The notes beneath the pieces are model-generated. The model was not told the DNA's origin. It did not search any database and was given only the letters and a program-made list of their open reading frames with translations. Shown in pieces: positions 7,121 through 14,265 of a stretch of 22,814 nt of DNA; the first letter of the stretch is position 1; every line of letters begins with the position of its first letter. A program made the translations under genes and the position numbers. Source of the DNA: SFLA01 sp045533895 (GTDB lineage: Bacteria; Bacillota; Clostridia; Oscillospirales; CAG-382); contig JAZSIT010000076.1 in the NCBI GenBank assembly GCA_045533895.1, positions 1-22,814 of the forward strand. The letters are read 5' to 3'.

Positions 7121-8599
7121 TTAGTTACTATCGGGAGAAACGCTGTAGTTAGGCGCTTCTTTTGTAATATAAATATCGTGAGGATGAGATTCCTTAAGAC
7201 CAGCACCGGTTATTCTTACAAAGCGTGTCTTGGTCTTGAGTTCCTCGATAGTAGCGGTGCCGCAGTAACCCATGCCGGAACGAAGACCGCCCATAAGCTG
7301 ATAAACGGTATCTGCAAGATAACCTTTGTATGCAACACGGCCCTCAACACCTTCGGGAACAAGCTTGCGGTTATTGGTCTGGAAATATCTGTCCTTACTG
7401 CCGTTATTCATAGCAGAAAGAGAACCCATTCCACGATAGGTTTTGAACTGTCTTCCCTGATAAATTTCGGTTTCACCGGGAGCCTCTTCGCAACCTGCAA
7501 CAAGAGAACCAACCATTATTACGTTTGCGCCTGCAGCAATACCCTTAACAATATCGCCGGAGTATTTTACGCCGCCATCGCCGATGATAGGCACACCGTA
7601 CTTGGAAGCAACCTTGTAGCAATCATAAATAGCAGTAACCTGAGGAACGCCGATACCGGAAACAACGCGGGTGGTACAGATAGAACCGGGACCGATACCA
7701 ACCTTTACACAGTCTGCGCCTGCCTGAATAAGCGCTTCGGTAGCTTCGCCTGTTGCAACATTACCTGCAATAAGCTGACAATCGGGGAAAGCCGCTTTAA
7801 CTTTGCGGCAGGCATCTATAATTCCCTTGGAATGACCGTGAGCGGAATCAAGAACGAGAACGTCTGCGCCCACGTTGAGAAGTGCTTCAGCACGCTCAAG
7901 AACATCTTTGGTGGCGCCTATAGCGGCAGCACAAATAAGACGGCCCTGCGCATCTTTCGCAGCGTTGGGATATTTTAGTGCTTTTTCAATATCCTTTATT
8001 GTGATAAGACCCTTAAGGTAACCTTCGTCGTCAACAAGAGGGAGCTTTTCTATCTTGTGGCTGCGGAGTATTTCCTGCGCCTCTGCAAGCGAAGTGCCCT
8101 GCTTTGCGGTAACAAGGTTGTCCTTTGTCATAACCTCTTCAATACGAATATCAAAATGTTCGAGGAAGCGGATATCACGGTTTGTAAGTATACCGATAAG
8201 CTTACCGTTCTCACATATAGGAACGCCCGAAATACGATATTTTCCCATGAGAGCGTTTGCATCATAAACGTAATGGTCTTTAGAGAGATAAAAAGGCTCG
8301 TTAATAACGCCGTTTTCACTTCTCTTTACTCTATCAACCATATCAGCTTGCTGTTGGATACTCATATTCTTATGAATAACGCCGATACCGCCTTCACGCG
8401 CGATAGCAATAGCCATACGTGTTTCGGTAACAGTATCCATAGCTGCGGTCATAAGCGGAATATTAAGAGTAATGCGCTTTGTAAGCTGTGTCTTAATATC
8501 AACATCTGCAGGAAGAACTGCGCTTTCAGCAGGTATAAGAAGAACATCATCGTAGGTCAATCCGTTTTTGGCAAACTTTTCATCGTATTCGTGTCCCAT
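7121..8599 (-). CDS. guaB: Inosine-5'-monophosphate dehydrogenase
   Basis: This enzyme oxidises IMP to XMP with NAD+, the committed step of GMP synthesis. The 492-residue protein has the full family layout: N-terminal barrel start (GLTYDDVLLIPAES), two CBS regulatory domains inserted at about residues 95-205 (MTKDNLVTAKQGTSLAEA, LPLVDDEGYLKGLITIKDI), then the barrel with VLDSAHGHS, GNVATGEA and the active-site loop GIGPGSICTTR carrying catalytic C308. The flap sequence EGVEGRVAYKG, with the catalytic arginine, is also present. AAAGGAG lies 7 bases before the ATG. It is the first gene of a unit with glyA and is transcribed from a promoter about 130 bases upstream, leaving a leader of about 120 bases in which I recognise no riboswitch. 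Confidence 0.97.
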   Translation of the reverse strand: MGHEYDEKFAKNGLTYDDVLLIPAESAVLPADVDIKTQLTKRITLNIPLMTAAMDTVTETRMAIAIAREGGIGVIHKNMSIQQQADMVDRVKRSENGVINEPFYLSKDHYVYDANALMGKYRISGVPICENGKLIGILTNRDIRFLEHFDIRIEEVMTKDNLVTAKQGTSLAEAQEILRSHKIEKLPLVDDEGYLKGLITIKDIEKALKYPNAAKDAQGRLICAAAIGATKDVLERAEALLNVGADVLVLDSAHGHSKGIIDACRKVKAAFPDCQLIAGNVATGEATEALIQAGADCVKVGIGPGSICTTRVVSGIGVPQVTAIYDCYKVASKYGVPIIGDGGVKYSGDIVKGIAAGANVIMVGSLVAGCEEAPGETEIYQGRQFKTYRGMGSLSAMNNGSKDRYFQTNNRKLVPEGVEGRVAYKGYLADTVYQLMGGLRSGMGYCGTATIEELKTKTRFVRITGAGLKESHPHDIYITKEAPNYSVSPDSN

Positions 8600-8719
8600 A
8601 ATGTTAAACTCCTTTGTATATTATAATTATAAATTTTCCCTGAAATAAGAAACTGTCTGCACCGCGACAAAAACAGCTTATAAATTAACTTTTATATGTA
8701 AAAATTACACATATATTTA

Positions 8720-8748
8720 TTTAGAATAATATACCACAACAATATACT
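8720..8748 (+). promoter_or_regulatory. Weak candidate promoter for the YihY-family gene
   Basis: TTTAGA (8720-8725), a 17-base spacer and TATACT (8743-8748) give a plausible but sub-consensus sigma-A promoter. It physically overlaps the minus-strand guaB promoter. The downstream AAGGAG at 8776-8781 fits a short leader. Confidence 0.35.
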
Positions 8749-8757
8749 TGAAGTCAA
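8728..8757 (-). promoter_or_regulatory. Sigma-A promoter for guaB-glyA
   Basis: On the minus strand TTGACT (8752-8757) is followed after 18 bases by TATATT (8728-8733). The predicted transcript would begin near 8720. A loose inverted repeat (TATATGT at 8693-8699, ACATATA at 8709-8715) lies just inside the transcript and could be an operator or AT-rich noise. Confidence 0.6.
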
Positions 8758-8786
8758 TGAAAATTTTACACAAATAAGGAGAAAAA

Positions 8787-9593
8787 ATGCGTACCGCTAT
8801 AAGACGATTAAACCATTTTAGGTTATCACTGGTAAAACATACTATTTCAGCCTATGCCGCGCAAACTGCTTTTTTTGTGCTGTTGGCATTCTTTCCGTTT
8901 ATGATGCTGGTGCTGGAAACGTTAAAATATCTGCCTTTTACCGAAACGGAGTTTCTCGGTCTCATACTTTCAATAACACCGGATACACTGCGCAGCGCTA
9001 TTGAAAGTCTGGTATCGGAACTATATACAAATCAAACAAGCTGGATATCCTTATCGGCAGTTACGGCGTTATGGTCGTCTTCAAAGGGAGTTTATTCTCT
9101 GATGAACGGTATGAACAACGTATACAACTGCCGTGAAACGAGAAGTTATGTAAAAAGAAGAGGGCTTGCGATACTGTACACTGTAATTTTCATAGCCACT
9201 TTGTTGGCATCTATCGGTGTAATTTTGTTTTCAGAATGGCTGCTTACTCAAGTAATCAGCTTTTTGGGACTGCAAGCTATTATTACTGCTGTAAGAATGG
9301 TAATGCAAATAGTATTGCTTTCCTTGCTTTTTACGGTAATTTATCGTTTTTTTCCTGCTGAAAAGAAAAAAATATCCAAGCTTTTGCCCGGCGCAGTTAT
9401 ATCTGCGTGCGGCTGGATAGCCTTTACCGAACTGTATTCTATATATATAACCATAAAAAACACCGATATCTACGGTTCCCTTGCAACAGTTGTTCTTACA
9501 ATACTGTGGCTTTATATTTGCATTTATATTCTGTTGATCGGTGCCGAAATAAATGTATTCCTTGAAAAATTAGAAAACAACGAAATAAAATAA
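8787..9593 (+). CDS. YihY/BrkB family integral membrane protein
   Basis: This 268-residue polytopic inner membrane protein has about six hydrophobic segments. Family marks are AAQTAFFVLLAFFPFMM near the N-terminus, WSSSKGVYSLMNGMNNVY in the middle, FRFFPAEK-like YRFFPAEKKK before the late helices, and the C-terminal signature YGSLATVVLTILWLYICIYILLIGAEIN. The family was once called ribonuclease BN by mistake and its molecular role is still unsettled; a transport or envelope role is generally assumed. AAGGAG precedes the ATG. The next gene, 56 bases downstream, has its own strong promoter, so this gene may be transcribed alone or read through into it. It diverges from guaB. Confidence 0.92.
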   Translation: MRTAIRRLNHFRLSLVKHTISAYAAQTAFFVLLAFFPFMMLVLETLKYLPFTETEFLGLILSITPDTLRSAIESLVSELYTNQTSWISLSAVTALWSSSKGVYSLMNGMNNVYNCRETRSYVKRRGLAILYTVIFIATLLASIGVILFSEWLLTQVISFLGLQAIITAVRMVMQIVLLSLLFTVIYRFFPAEKKKISKLLPGAVISACGWIAFTELYSIYITIKNTDIYGSLATVVLTILWLYICIYILLIGAEINVFLEKLENNEIK

Positions 9594-9603
9594 TTACCCG
9601 CGC

Positions 9604-9631
9604 TTGACTTTGTATACGCCTGTGCTATAAT
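9604..9631 (+). promoter_or_regulatory. Sigma-A promoter for the GHL10 gene
   Basis: TTGACT (9604-9609) is followed after 16 bases by a perfect TATAAT (9626-9631). The ribosome binding site GGAGGT at 9638-9643 begins only 7 bases after the -10 box, so the untranslated leader would be only about 12 bases long. Confidence 0.75.
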
Positions 9632-9649
9632 AAAAACGGAGGTAGTCTT

Positions 9650-12055
9650 ATGAAACGTTTTATTTCTTGTTTACTGATTTTAGTATTATTATCCTCAACA
9701 ACTTGCGTTGTTGCTACTGCTGAAGAAAGCAGTGTAAAATATACTTCATACAACCTTGAATTATCTGCAACCGGCATTGGCGTTTACGACTGTAATTACG
9801 GCGAAGCTACCGGAACCGACGATAAACATTATGAGGTTACCGTGGAAAACGGATGTGTTACCAAAATCGGCGGATACAACAGCACTATTCCGAAAAACGG
9901 TTATGTAATTTCCGCACGTGGAGAAAGATACCACAAAAAGCTGGAGACAGTAAAAATCGGCGACTATTGTATTAACGATAAACAAAAGAGTACTGTTACT
10001 TTCCTTGATGAAAATTATGACCCCTTTTATTCCAACACTATTAATTTTGATAAATTTAACGGGGTGCGCACCGCAGATACAATAGTTATTTATAATACCG
10101 GTAATACTACCGGAACAAATATATGGGGCACTGAAGTTACTGTAAACGCAGACGGATTTGTGTCTGCAATCGGAGGTAATGACAATGCGATTCCTGAAGG
10201 CGGTTACGTTATCAGCGCAGTCGGTGCCGCACGAATCAAAGAGCTTAACGAGGCAGCCGGCATCGGGTTAAGAGTCACCGTCGACGAAAAGAAAAAAACT
10301 ATCACCTTCGCTTATGACGAAGAAAGCCTTTGTGCCGCCGCAAAGATCAAACTCGATTCGGCAAAAAATATGTTAAACCAAGCAAAAGACAGCTTTCTGT
10401 TAATTGATTACGACATCGCGCAAGAAGCGGTTGACGTACTGGATAGCCTTTATTCTGCAATATGCGAAAGTATAACGGAAAATAATATTCCAAAAGCCGT
10501 GGCAACAGAAAGTGCTTTTAATGAAAATCACTCTGCGTTCAAATACTTAGTAACCGAATCACCTGCGGTTGAAGGACGCGCAATGTGGCTTCGCCCCACC
10601 GGACTTACAAATGCGGAAGCTGTTGCAAAACGTGTCAAAGAAATTAAAGATATGGGATTTAATATTATTTGTCTTGAGGTTTTGTATGACAGTGTTTTTA
10701 TTTGTCCTATGCCTGAGGACGGATATTTTATTCAAAACCCATCCCTTAACGGGTTTGATCTCCTCGATGCTTTTGTTTCCGAATGTGCAAAGCAAGGCGT
10801 AGAGCTTAATGCTTGGCTTTCCGTATACAGAGTAAGCTATTCCACCAGCACTTATTACTCTCAAAGTCTTGCCGCGAAAAAGCCGGATTGGCTGTGCTTA
10901 AGTAAAAGCGGTGCTGACTATGTTGCCAACGAATACGGAAACGGATATTTTATTGACCCTTCAAACACCGAAGCGAGAGAATACCTTCTTTCCGTATACA
11001 AATACATACTTGAAAACTACAAATTAGACGGACTTCAACTGGATTATATAAGATACCCCCATCAGACCGGCGAATATTTCGGATATAACGAGGGAACCCG
11101 CGCCGCATTCAAGGAGCTTTACGGAGTTGACCCGATTAATATCGCGCCAGGCGGTGATAAGTGGGATGAATGGATAAATTTCCGCTGTGATTTTGTAACT
11201 GATTTCGTAAAAGAAATCGTTAGTACAGCAAAGCAAATTTCACCTATGACTATTGTATCCTGCGATATCGCACCCAATCTTGAGGAAAGCAGAAAAACAC
11301 ATCTGCAGGATGCGAAAAAATGGTTGGAAGAAGGTATTATAGAGATCGGTTATCCTATGGCATACGGTACCAACGTAGTACCGATGTATGCCGGATATAC
11401 TGTTGATGCCTGCGGCGAAGGCAGTCTGGCATATATAGGCGTCGGTGACTACGGTGTAGACGTGTTTGCCAAACAGATTTTAGAATCACGCGAAGAGGGT
11501 GCCGACGGTGTGGCATTTTTCTCTTACTCCCAATATATGGCGGGTGATTACGCAAAACAGATAGCTTCAACACTTTTTTTCACCCCTGCCCTTTCCCCTT
11601 CGTACAATTGTAAAGCCGCAGCCAAAGCGCTGATGGAAACAATTAATTCGCGCCTTGAGATGATGAAAGACATACTTCCCGAAAACGAAATCAACCAATT
11701 TTTAAGTAAAATAGCGTTGATTTCAGATGCGTTGGAAACCGATGCGCTTTCCCAACATGCGAAAGACATAGCCGAGCTTTGTGAAATGCTTGAAAAAATA
11801 TCCGATAAAGGCGCTTTGAGCGCTCTACAATCCGATATTAAACTGTTAAAAAAGACAGTAAAGATTTCAAGAGACGATTACCGTGAATTTATAGCTACCG
11901 AAGATGAATCAGATATTTCCGATATTTCTTCAGACACAAGCGTTTCCGACTCTGCCGACAGCTTTCTCCCTCCGTGGAGTATTGCAGTAATTGCCGTAAT
12001 CCTGCTCATTTCCGCCGGCGCAGTTATTACCGTAATTAAAAAGAAAAAAGCGTAA
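9650..12055 (+). CDS. Secreted, membrane-anchored GHL10 (DigH-like) glycoside hydrolase
   Basis: This 801-residue protein has a signal peptide (about 1-25, ending near VATA), two related N-terminal modules (about 45-105 and 146-206) sharing the phrase IPxxGYVISAxG, a helical linker, and a glycosyl-hydrolase-like 10 TIM barrel from about 310 (GRAMWLRPTG) to 640. The barrel contains LDGLQLDYIRYP at 459-470, with D460, D465 and R468 in the expected active-site strand. Family members related to E. coli DigH cleave denuded peptidoglycan glycan strands, so a cell wall role is likely. A helical region follows, then a Ser/Asp-rich linker, a single hydrophobic segment (about 773-794) and the tail KKKKA. 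This is a membrane anchor or an atypical sorting signal (LPPWS precedes it). It has its own promoter and a hairpin downstream. Confidence 0.85.
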   Translation: MKRFISCLLILVLLSSTTCVVATAEESSVKYTSYNLELSATGIGVYDCNYGEATGTDDKHYEVTVENGCVTKIGGYNSTIPKNGYVISARGERYHKKLETVKIGDYCINDKQKSTVTFLDENYDPFYSNTINFDKFNGVRTADTIVIYNTGNTTGTNIWGTEVTVNADGFVSAIGGNDNAIPEGGYVISAVGAARIKELNEAAGIGLRVTVDEKKKTITFAYDEESLCAAAKIKLDSAKNMLNQAKDSFLLIDYDIAQEAVDVLDSLYSAICESITENNIPKAVATESAFNENHSAFKYLVTESPAVEGRAMWLRPTGLTNAEAVAKRVKEIKDMGFNIICLEVLYDSVFICPMPEDGYFIQNPSLNGFDLLDAFVSECAKQGVELNAWLSVYRVSYSTSTYYSQSLAAKKPDWLCLSKSGADYVANEYGNGYFIDPSNTEAREYLLSVYKYILENYKLDGLQLDYIRYPHQTGEYFGYNEGTRAAFKELYGVDPINIAPGGDKWDEWINFRCDFVTDFVKEIVSTAKQISPMTIVSCDIAPNLEESRKTHLQDAKKWLEEGIIEIGYPMAYGTNVVPMYAGYTVDACGEGSLAYIGVGDYGVDVFAKQILESREEGADGVAFFSYSQYMAGDYAKQIASTLFFTPALSPSYNCKAAAKALMETINSRLEMMKDILPENEINQFLSKIALISDALETDALSQHAKDIAELCEMLEKISDKGALSALQSDIKLLKKTVKISRDDYREFIATEDESDISDISSDTSVSDSADSFLPPWSIAVIAVILLISAGAVITVIKKKKA

Positions 12056-12063
12056 AATGAAAA

Positions 12064-12094
12064 TGACCCTGTGAACAAAAAATACACAGGGTCA
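12064..12094. terminator. Bidirectional hairpin after the GHL10 gene
   Basis: TGACCCTGTG (12064-12073) and CACAGGGTCA (12085-12094) form a perfect 10-base stem with an 11-base A-rich loop. A weak T-rich stretch follows on the plus strand. It separates the GHL10 gene from the small convergent gene on the minus strand. Confidence 0.7.
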
Positions 12095-12098
12095 ATAA

Positions 12099-12293
12099 TT
12101 ATTTCTTTGAAATTTTAATGCCTTTCATACGCATAAAATGGTTTGAAAGACGTATCTCACGGTCACCTGCTTTGAACAAATTGGTATAACCGTATGTTTC
12201 GATATATTGGGCTTCGGTTTCAGTACCGTCAGACCAGCGAATAATAACAGTTTCACCGCCGTCCAGTACAAGTGGACCAACAAGTCTGCTCAT
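12099..12293 (-). CDS. Small orphan protein, 64 residues
   Basis: I do not recognise this protein. It is 64 residues long with no signal peptide or membrane segment, a beta-rich first half (LVGPLVLDGGETVIIRWSDGTETEAQYIE) and a basic C-terminus ending KGIKISKK. Support for it being real is contextual: AGGGAAGTGAT, a good match to the anti-Shine-Dalgarno, ends 7 bases before ATG 12293, the frame is open throughout, and a hairpin lies just past its stop. A GTG at 12305 gives a longer alternative but would lie within the ribosome binding site. It diverges from the sortase gene with only 50 bases between the start codons. No clear promoter was found in that gap, so one may lie within the start of the sortase gene. 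Confidence 0.6.
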   Translation of the reverse strand: MSRLVGPLVLDGGETVIIRWSDGTETEAQYIETYGYTNLFKAGDREIRLSNHFMRMKGIKISKK

Positions 12294-12343
12294 AATAAGT
12301 ATCACTTCCCTCTTTTAGGAGATAATAGTCACGGGTGATATGA

Positions 12344-13063
12344 ATGAAAAAAATCTTCAGAACCGCCGTAATATACTTTGTGGCGGCATTTTTATTATTC
12401 GGAATAATAATCTCCGTTTATTTAAGAGATAAGGAAGAAGACAGCAAATATGTGTACGCTGAAAACAATCTTCAAACAAACAGCGACAACAGATATTCTG
12501 TTTACGGCGGATTGATGGAAAATCTCGCGGAAAAATATCCCGATATATGCGGTTGGATAAATGTAAAAAACACCAAAATTTCCTATCCGCTCCTTATAAC
12601 AAAGGATAACGAATATTATCTGCGCAGAGCGTACGATGGAAGTAAAGATAAAAACGGCTCCATAATCGTAGACTACAGATTAAACCGCGCGCTTACCGAT
12701 AACCAAAACATTATTCTTTACGGACACAACATGGCATCCGGAAATATGTTTGCATACCTTGCCAACCCTGAAAACTTTACAGACGCAGAAATAGAGATAT
12801 ATTCAAAGGGCATTCTGGCAGTTTATAAACCCTTTGCAGCATATATTGAAGGCGGAAACGAATTTATTAAAACCGTTTTCACAGACAAAAAGGAGCTTGA
12901 AAGCTATATTAACACTGCACTATCAAAATCAATAATACAATTCAAAACCGTTCCTGACAAAGATGAATATATCCTTACTTTAATTACCTGCGAAGATAAT
13001 TTTGGGCTTAATGATAAAAGAATAGTTATACACGCGGCACGGAGCGAATTGATTTTGCCTTAA
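12344..13063 (+). CDS. srtB: Class B sortase
   Basis: This membrane-anchored cysteine transpeptidase attaches surface proteins to the cell envelope. The 239-residue protein starts with a short basic stretch and one transmembrane helix (about 6-26), followed by an extracellular catalytic domain. The triad is visible: H128 in LYGHNM, C216 in TLITCED and R226 in DKRIVIHA. The SrtB-type N-terminal helical part (YPDICGWINVKNTKISYPLL) and the GSIIVDYR strand support class B over class A or D. GGGTGAT precedes the ATG. No protein with a canonical LPxTG-type or NPxTN-type sorting signal is seen in the window. The neighbouring GHL10 protein has the layout but not the canonical motif. The gene converges on the carboxypeptidase gene and their ends overlap by 4 bases. 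Confidence 0.92.
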   Translation: MKKIFRTAVIYFVAAFLLFGIIISVYLRDKEEDSKYVYAENNLQTNSDNRYSVYGGLMENLAEKYPDICGWINVKNTKISYPLLITKDNEYYLRRAYDGSKDKNGSIIVDYRLNRALTDNQNIILYGHNMASGNMFAYLANPENFTDAEIEIYSKGILAVYKPFAAYIEGGNEFIKTVFTDKKELESYINTALSKSIIQFKTVPDKDEYILTLITCEDNFGLNDKRIVIHAARSELILP

Positions 13064-14136
13064 GGAACAACGTAATACTTTGAATACAAAGCTTTGCAAT
13101 CGTCAATTGCATCCATTCCCAGTTGCGCTCCAACGGTAACTACGATGAATTTCTCACCGTTATCACCGATCGCCATGCTGGCGAGACAATGGCGAGTTTC
13201 GTAAATATAACCGGTTTTTCCTCCCGCAATAGTCATGCCCTTGATGGAATCATGGTTTATGCGGTTATACATTGTACTGTGGAACACATACCCGTCTTCG
13301 TTTTTTGGAGTTGAAGGAGTATAATACACATCCTCCGAAAGTATCTCTTTGCAAAGCGGGATGTTCATGGCATAATCAAGCATAAGAGCTACATCACCAA
13401 GTGTGGAGTAATTGTTTGCGTCATGCAAACCGCTCGTGTTAGTAAAATGAGTATTAACACAGCCGATTTCTTTGGCTTTTTGGTTCATCAACCCCACGTA
13501 TGCGTCTTCACTGCCCGCAACTATCTCGGCAATGGCGGCAGTGGCATCAGCGGCAGAAAGAAGAATAGCGCCGTAGAGCAGATCTTTAATGCTTACGGTA
13601 TCTCCTGCTAAAATTCCGGTGGTTGTCGCTCCCGCAAGGTAATACTTGTTAATAAGAGTATACGATAAAGTATATTGGGAATTCAAATCAAGTCCGCTTT
13701 GCGCAGCAACGATAAGTGTCATTATCTTTGTCATTGAAGCGGGGTAGATTTGCTGTGTATAGTTTTTTCCGCCAAGCACTTGGCGTGTAGTTGCATTTAT
13801 AATAATGCCGTATTGAGAAGAAATGTCGGAAGAAATATTATCAATACCCGTAGGATATATCCACGGTTCGGGAAGTGATATCACAGGTTCGGTAGAAACT
13901 TCAGGTATATCAAGTGAGGACTCTTCTACAGATTCATTTTCAACAGAAACATCGGAAACCTGTGAGATATTGTCATCATCTTTTCCGCAACTCTTAAAAA
14001 GATTGATAACGACAGTTAACAGCAGGACGGCAACAAGTAAAACAGCGGCGAAGCGAACTATCGGTATACTCCAAAATCTCCGCAATTTGCGAAAAATAGG
14101 TTTTTTTGAATATTTATTTACAGAGCGATTACTCAT
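13060..14136 (-). CDS. D-alanyl-D-alanine carboxypeptidase (S11 family) with altered SxN motif
   Basis: This penicillin-binding-type serine peptidase would trim the terminal D-alanine from peptidoglycan stem peptides. The 358-residue protein has a basic cytoplasmic N-terminus, one transmembrane helix (about 28-47), a Ser/Glu-rich linker and the S11 catalytic domain from about residue 105. It carries SMTK (nucleophile S134, K137) and KTG at 307-309. The second motif, normally SxN, reads S194-A195-A196 followed by D197, so the usual asparagine is alanine. The flanking sequence (GAILLSAADATAAIAE) aligns without ambiguity with SGNDA of typical members. The C-terminal beta domain of PBP5 is missing. 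An AAGGA ribosome binding site precedes the ATG. The promoter is back-to-back with that of the GH35 gene. Activity may be normal, changed or lost. Confidence 0.88.
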   Translation of the reverse strand: MSNRSVNKYSKKPIFRKLRRFWSIPIVRFAAVLLVAVLLLTVVINLFKSCGKDDDNISQVSDVSVENESVEESSLDIPEVSTEPVISLPEPWIYPTGIDNISSDISSQYGIIINATTRQVLGGKNYTQQIYPASMTKIMTLIVAAQSGLDLNSQYTLSYTLINKYYLAGATTTGILAGDTVSIKDLLYGAILLSAADATAAIAEIVAGSEDAYVGLMNQKAKEIGCVNTHFTNTSGLHDANNYSTLGDVALMLDYAMNIPLCKEILSEDVYYTPSTPKNEDGYVFHSTMYNRINHDSIKGMTIAGGKTGYIYETRHCLASMAIGDNGEKFIVVTVGAQLGMDAIDDCKALYSKYYVVP

Positions 14137-14166
14137 AAAAATTGTCCTTTACAGCTAATTGCCCAT

Positions 14167-14195
14167 ATTATACACTATTATATCCTTTTTTTCAA
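14167..14195 (-). promoter_or_regulatory. Sigma-A promoter for the carboxypeptidase gene
   Basis: On the minus strand TTGAAA (14190-14195) is followed after 17 bases by a perfect TATAAT (14167-14172). It ends 4 bases from the -35 box of the divergent GH35 promoter. Confidence 0.7.
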
Positions 14196-14199
14196 TACC

Positions 14200-14229
14200 T
14201 TGACAAAAAGGTTATAGCTATGATAAACT
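14200..14229 (+). promoter_or_regulatory. Promoter for the GH35 gene
   Basis: A perfect TTGACA (14200-14205) is followed after 18 bases by TAAACT (14224-14229), preceded by a TG dinucleotide that makes an extended -10. GATAAA at 14222-14227 with a 16-base spacer is an alternative reading. Confidence 0.55.
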
Positions 14230-14265
14230 AATCAGGCAAATTAACATGAGAAGGCGTTAAAAACA

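Noticed and set aside
7178..8626. Long plus-strand open frames opposite guaB (266 and 189 codons)
   Set aside because: They are shadows of a strongly conserved gene. Their translations are rich in Cys, Asn and Thr, without domain features.
8600..8727. Purine or other riboswitch in the guaB leader
   Set aside because: Only short, weak stems can be drawn and no known riboswitch core was recognised. A covariance-model scan would decide.
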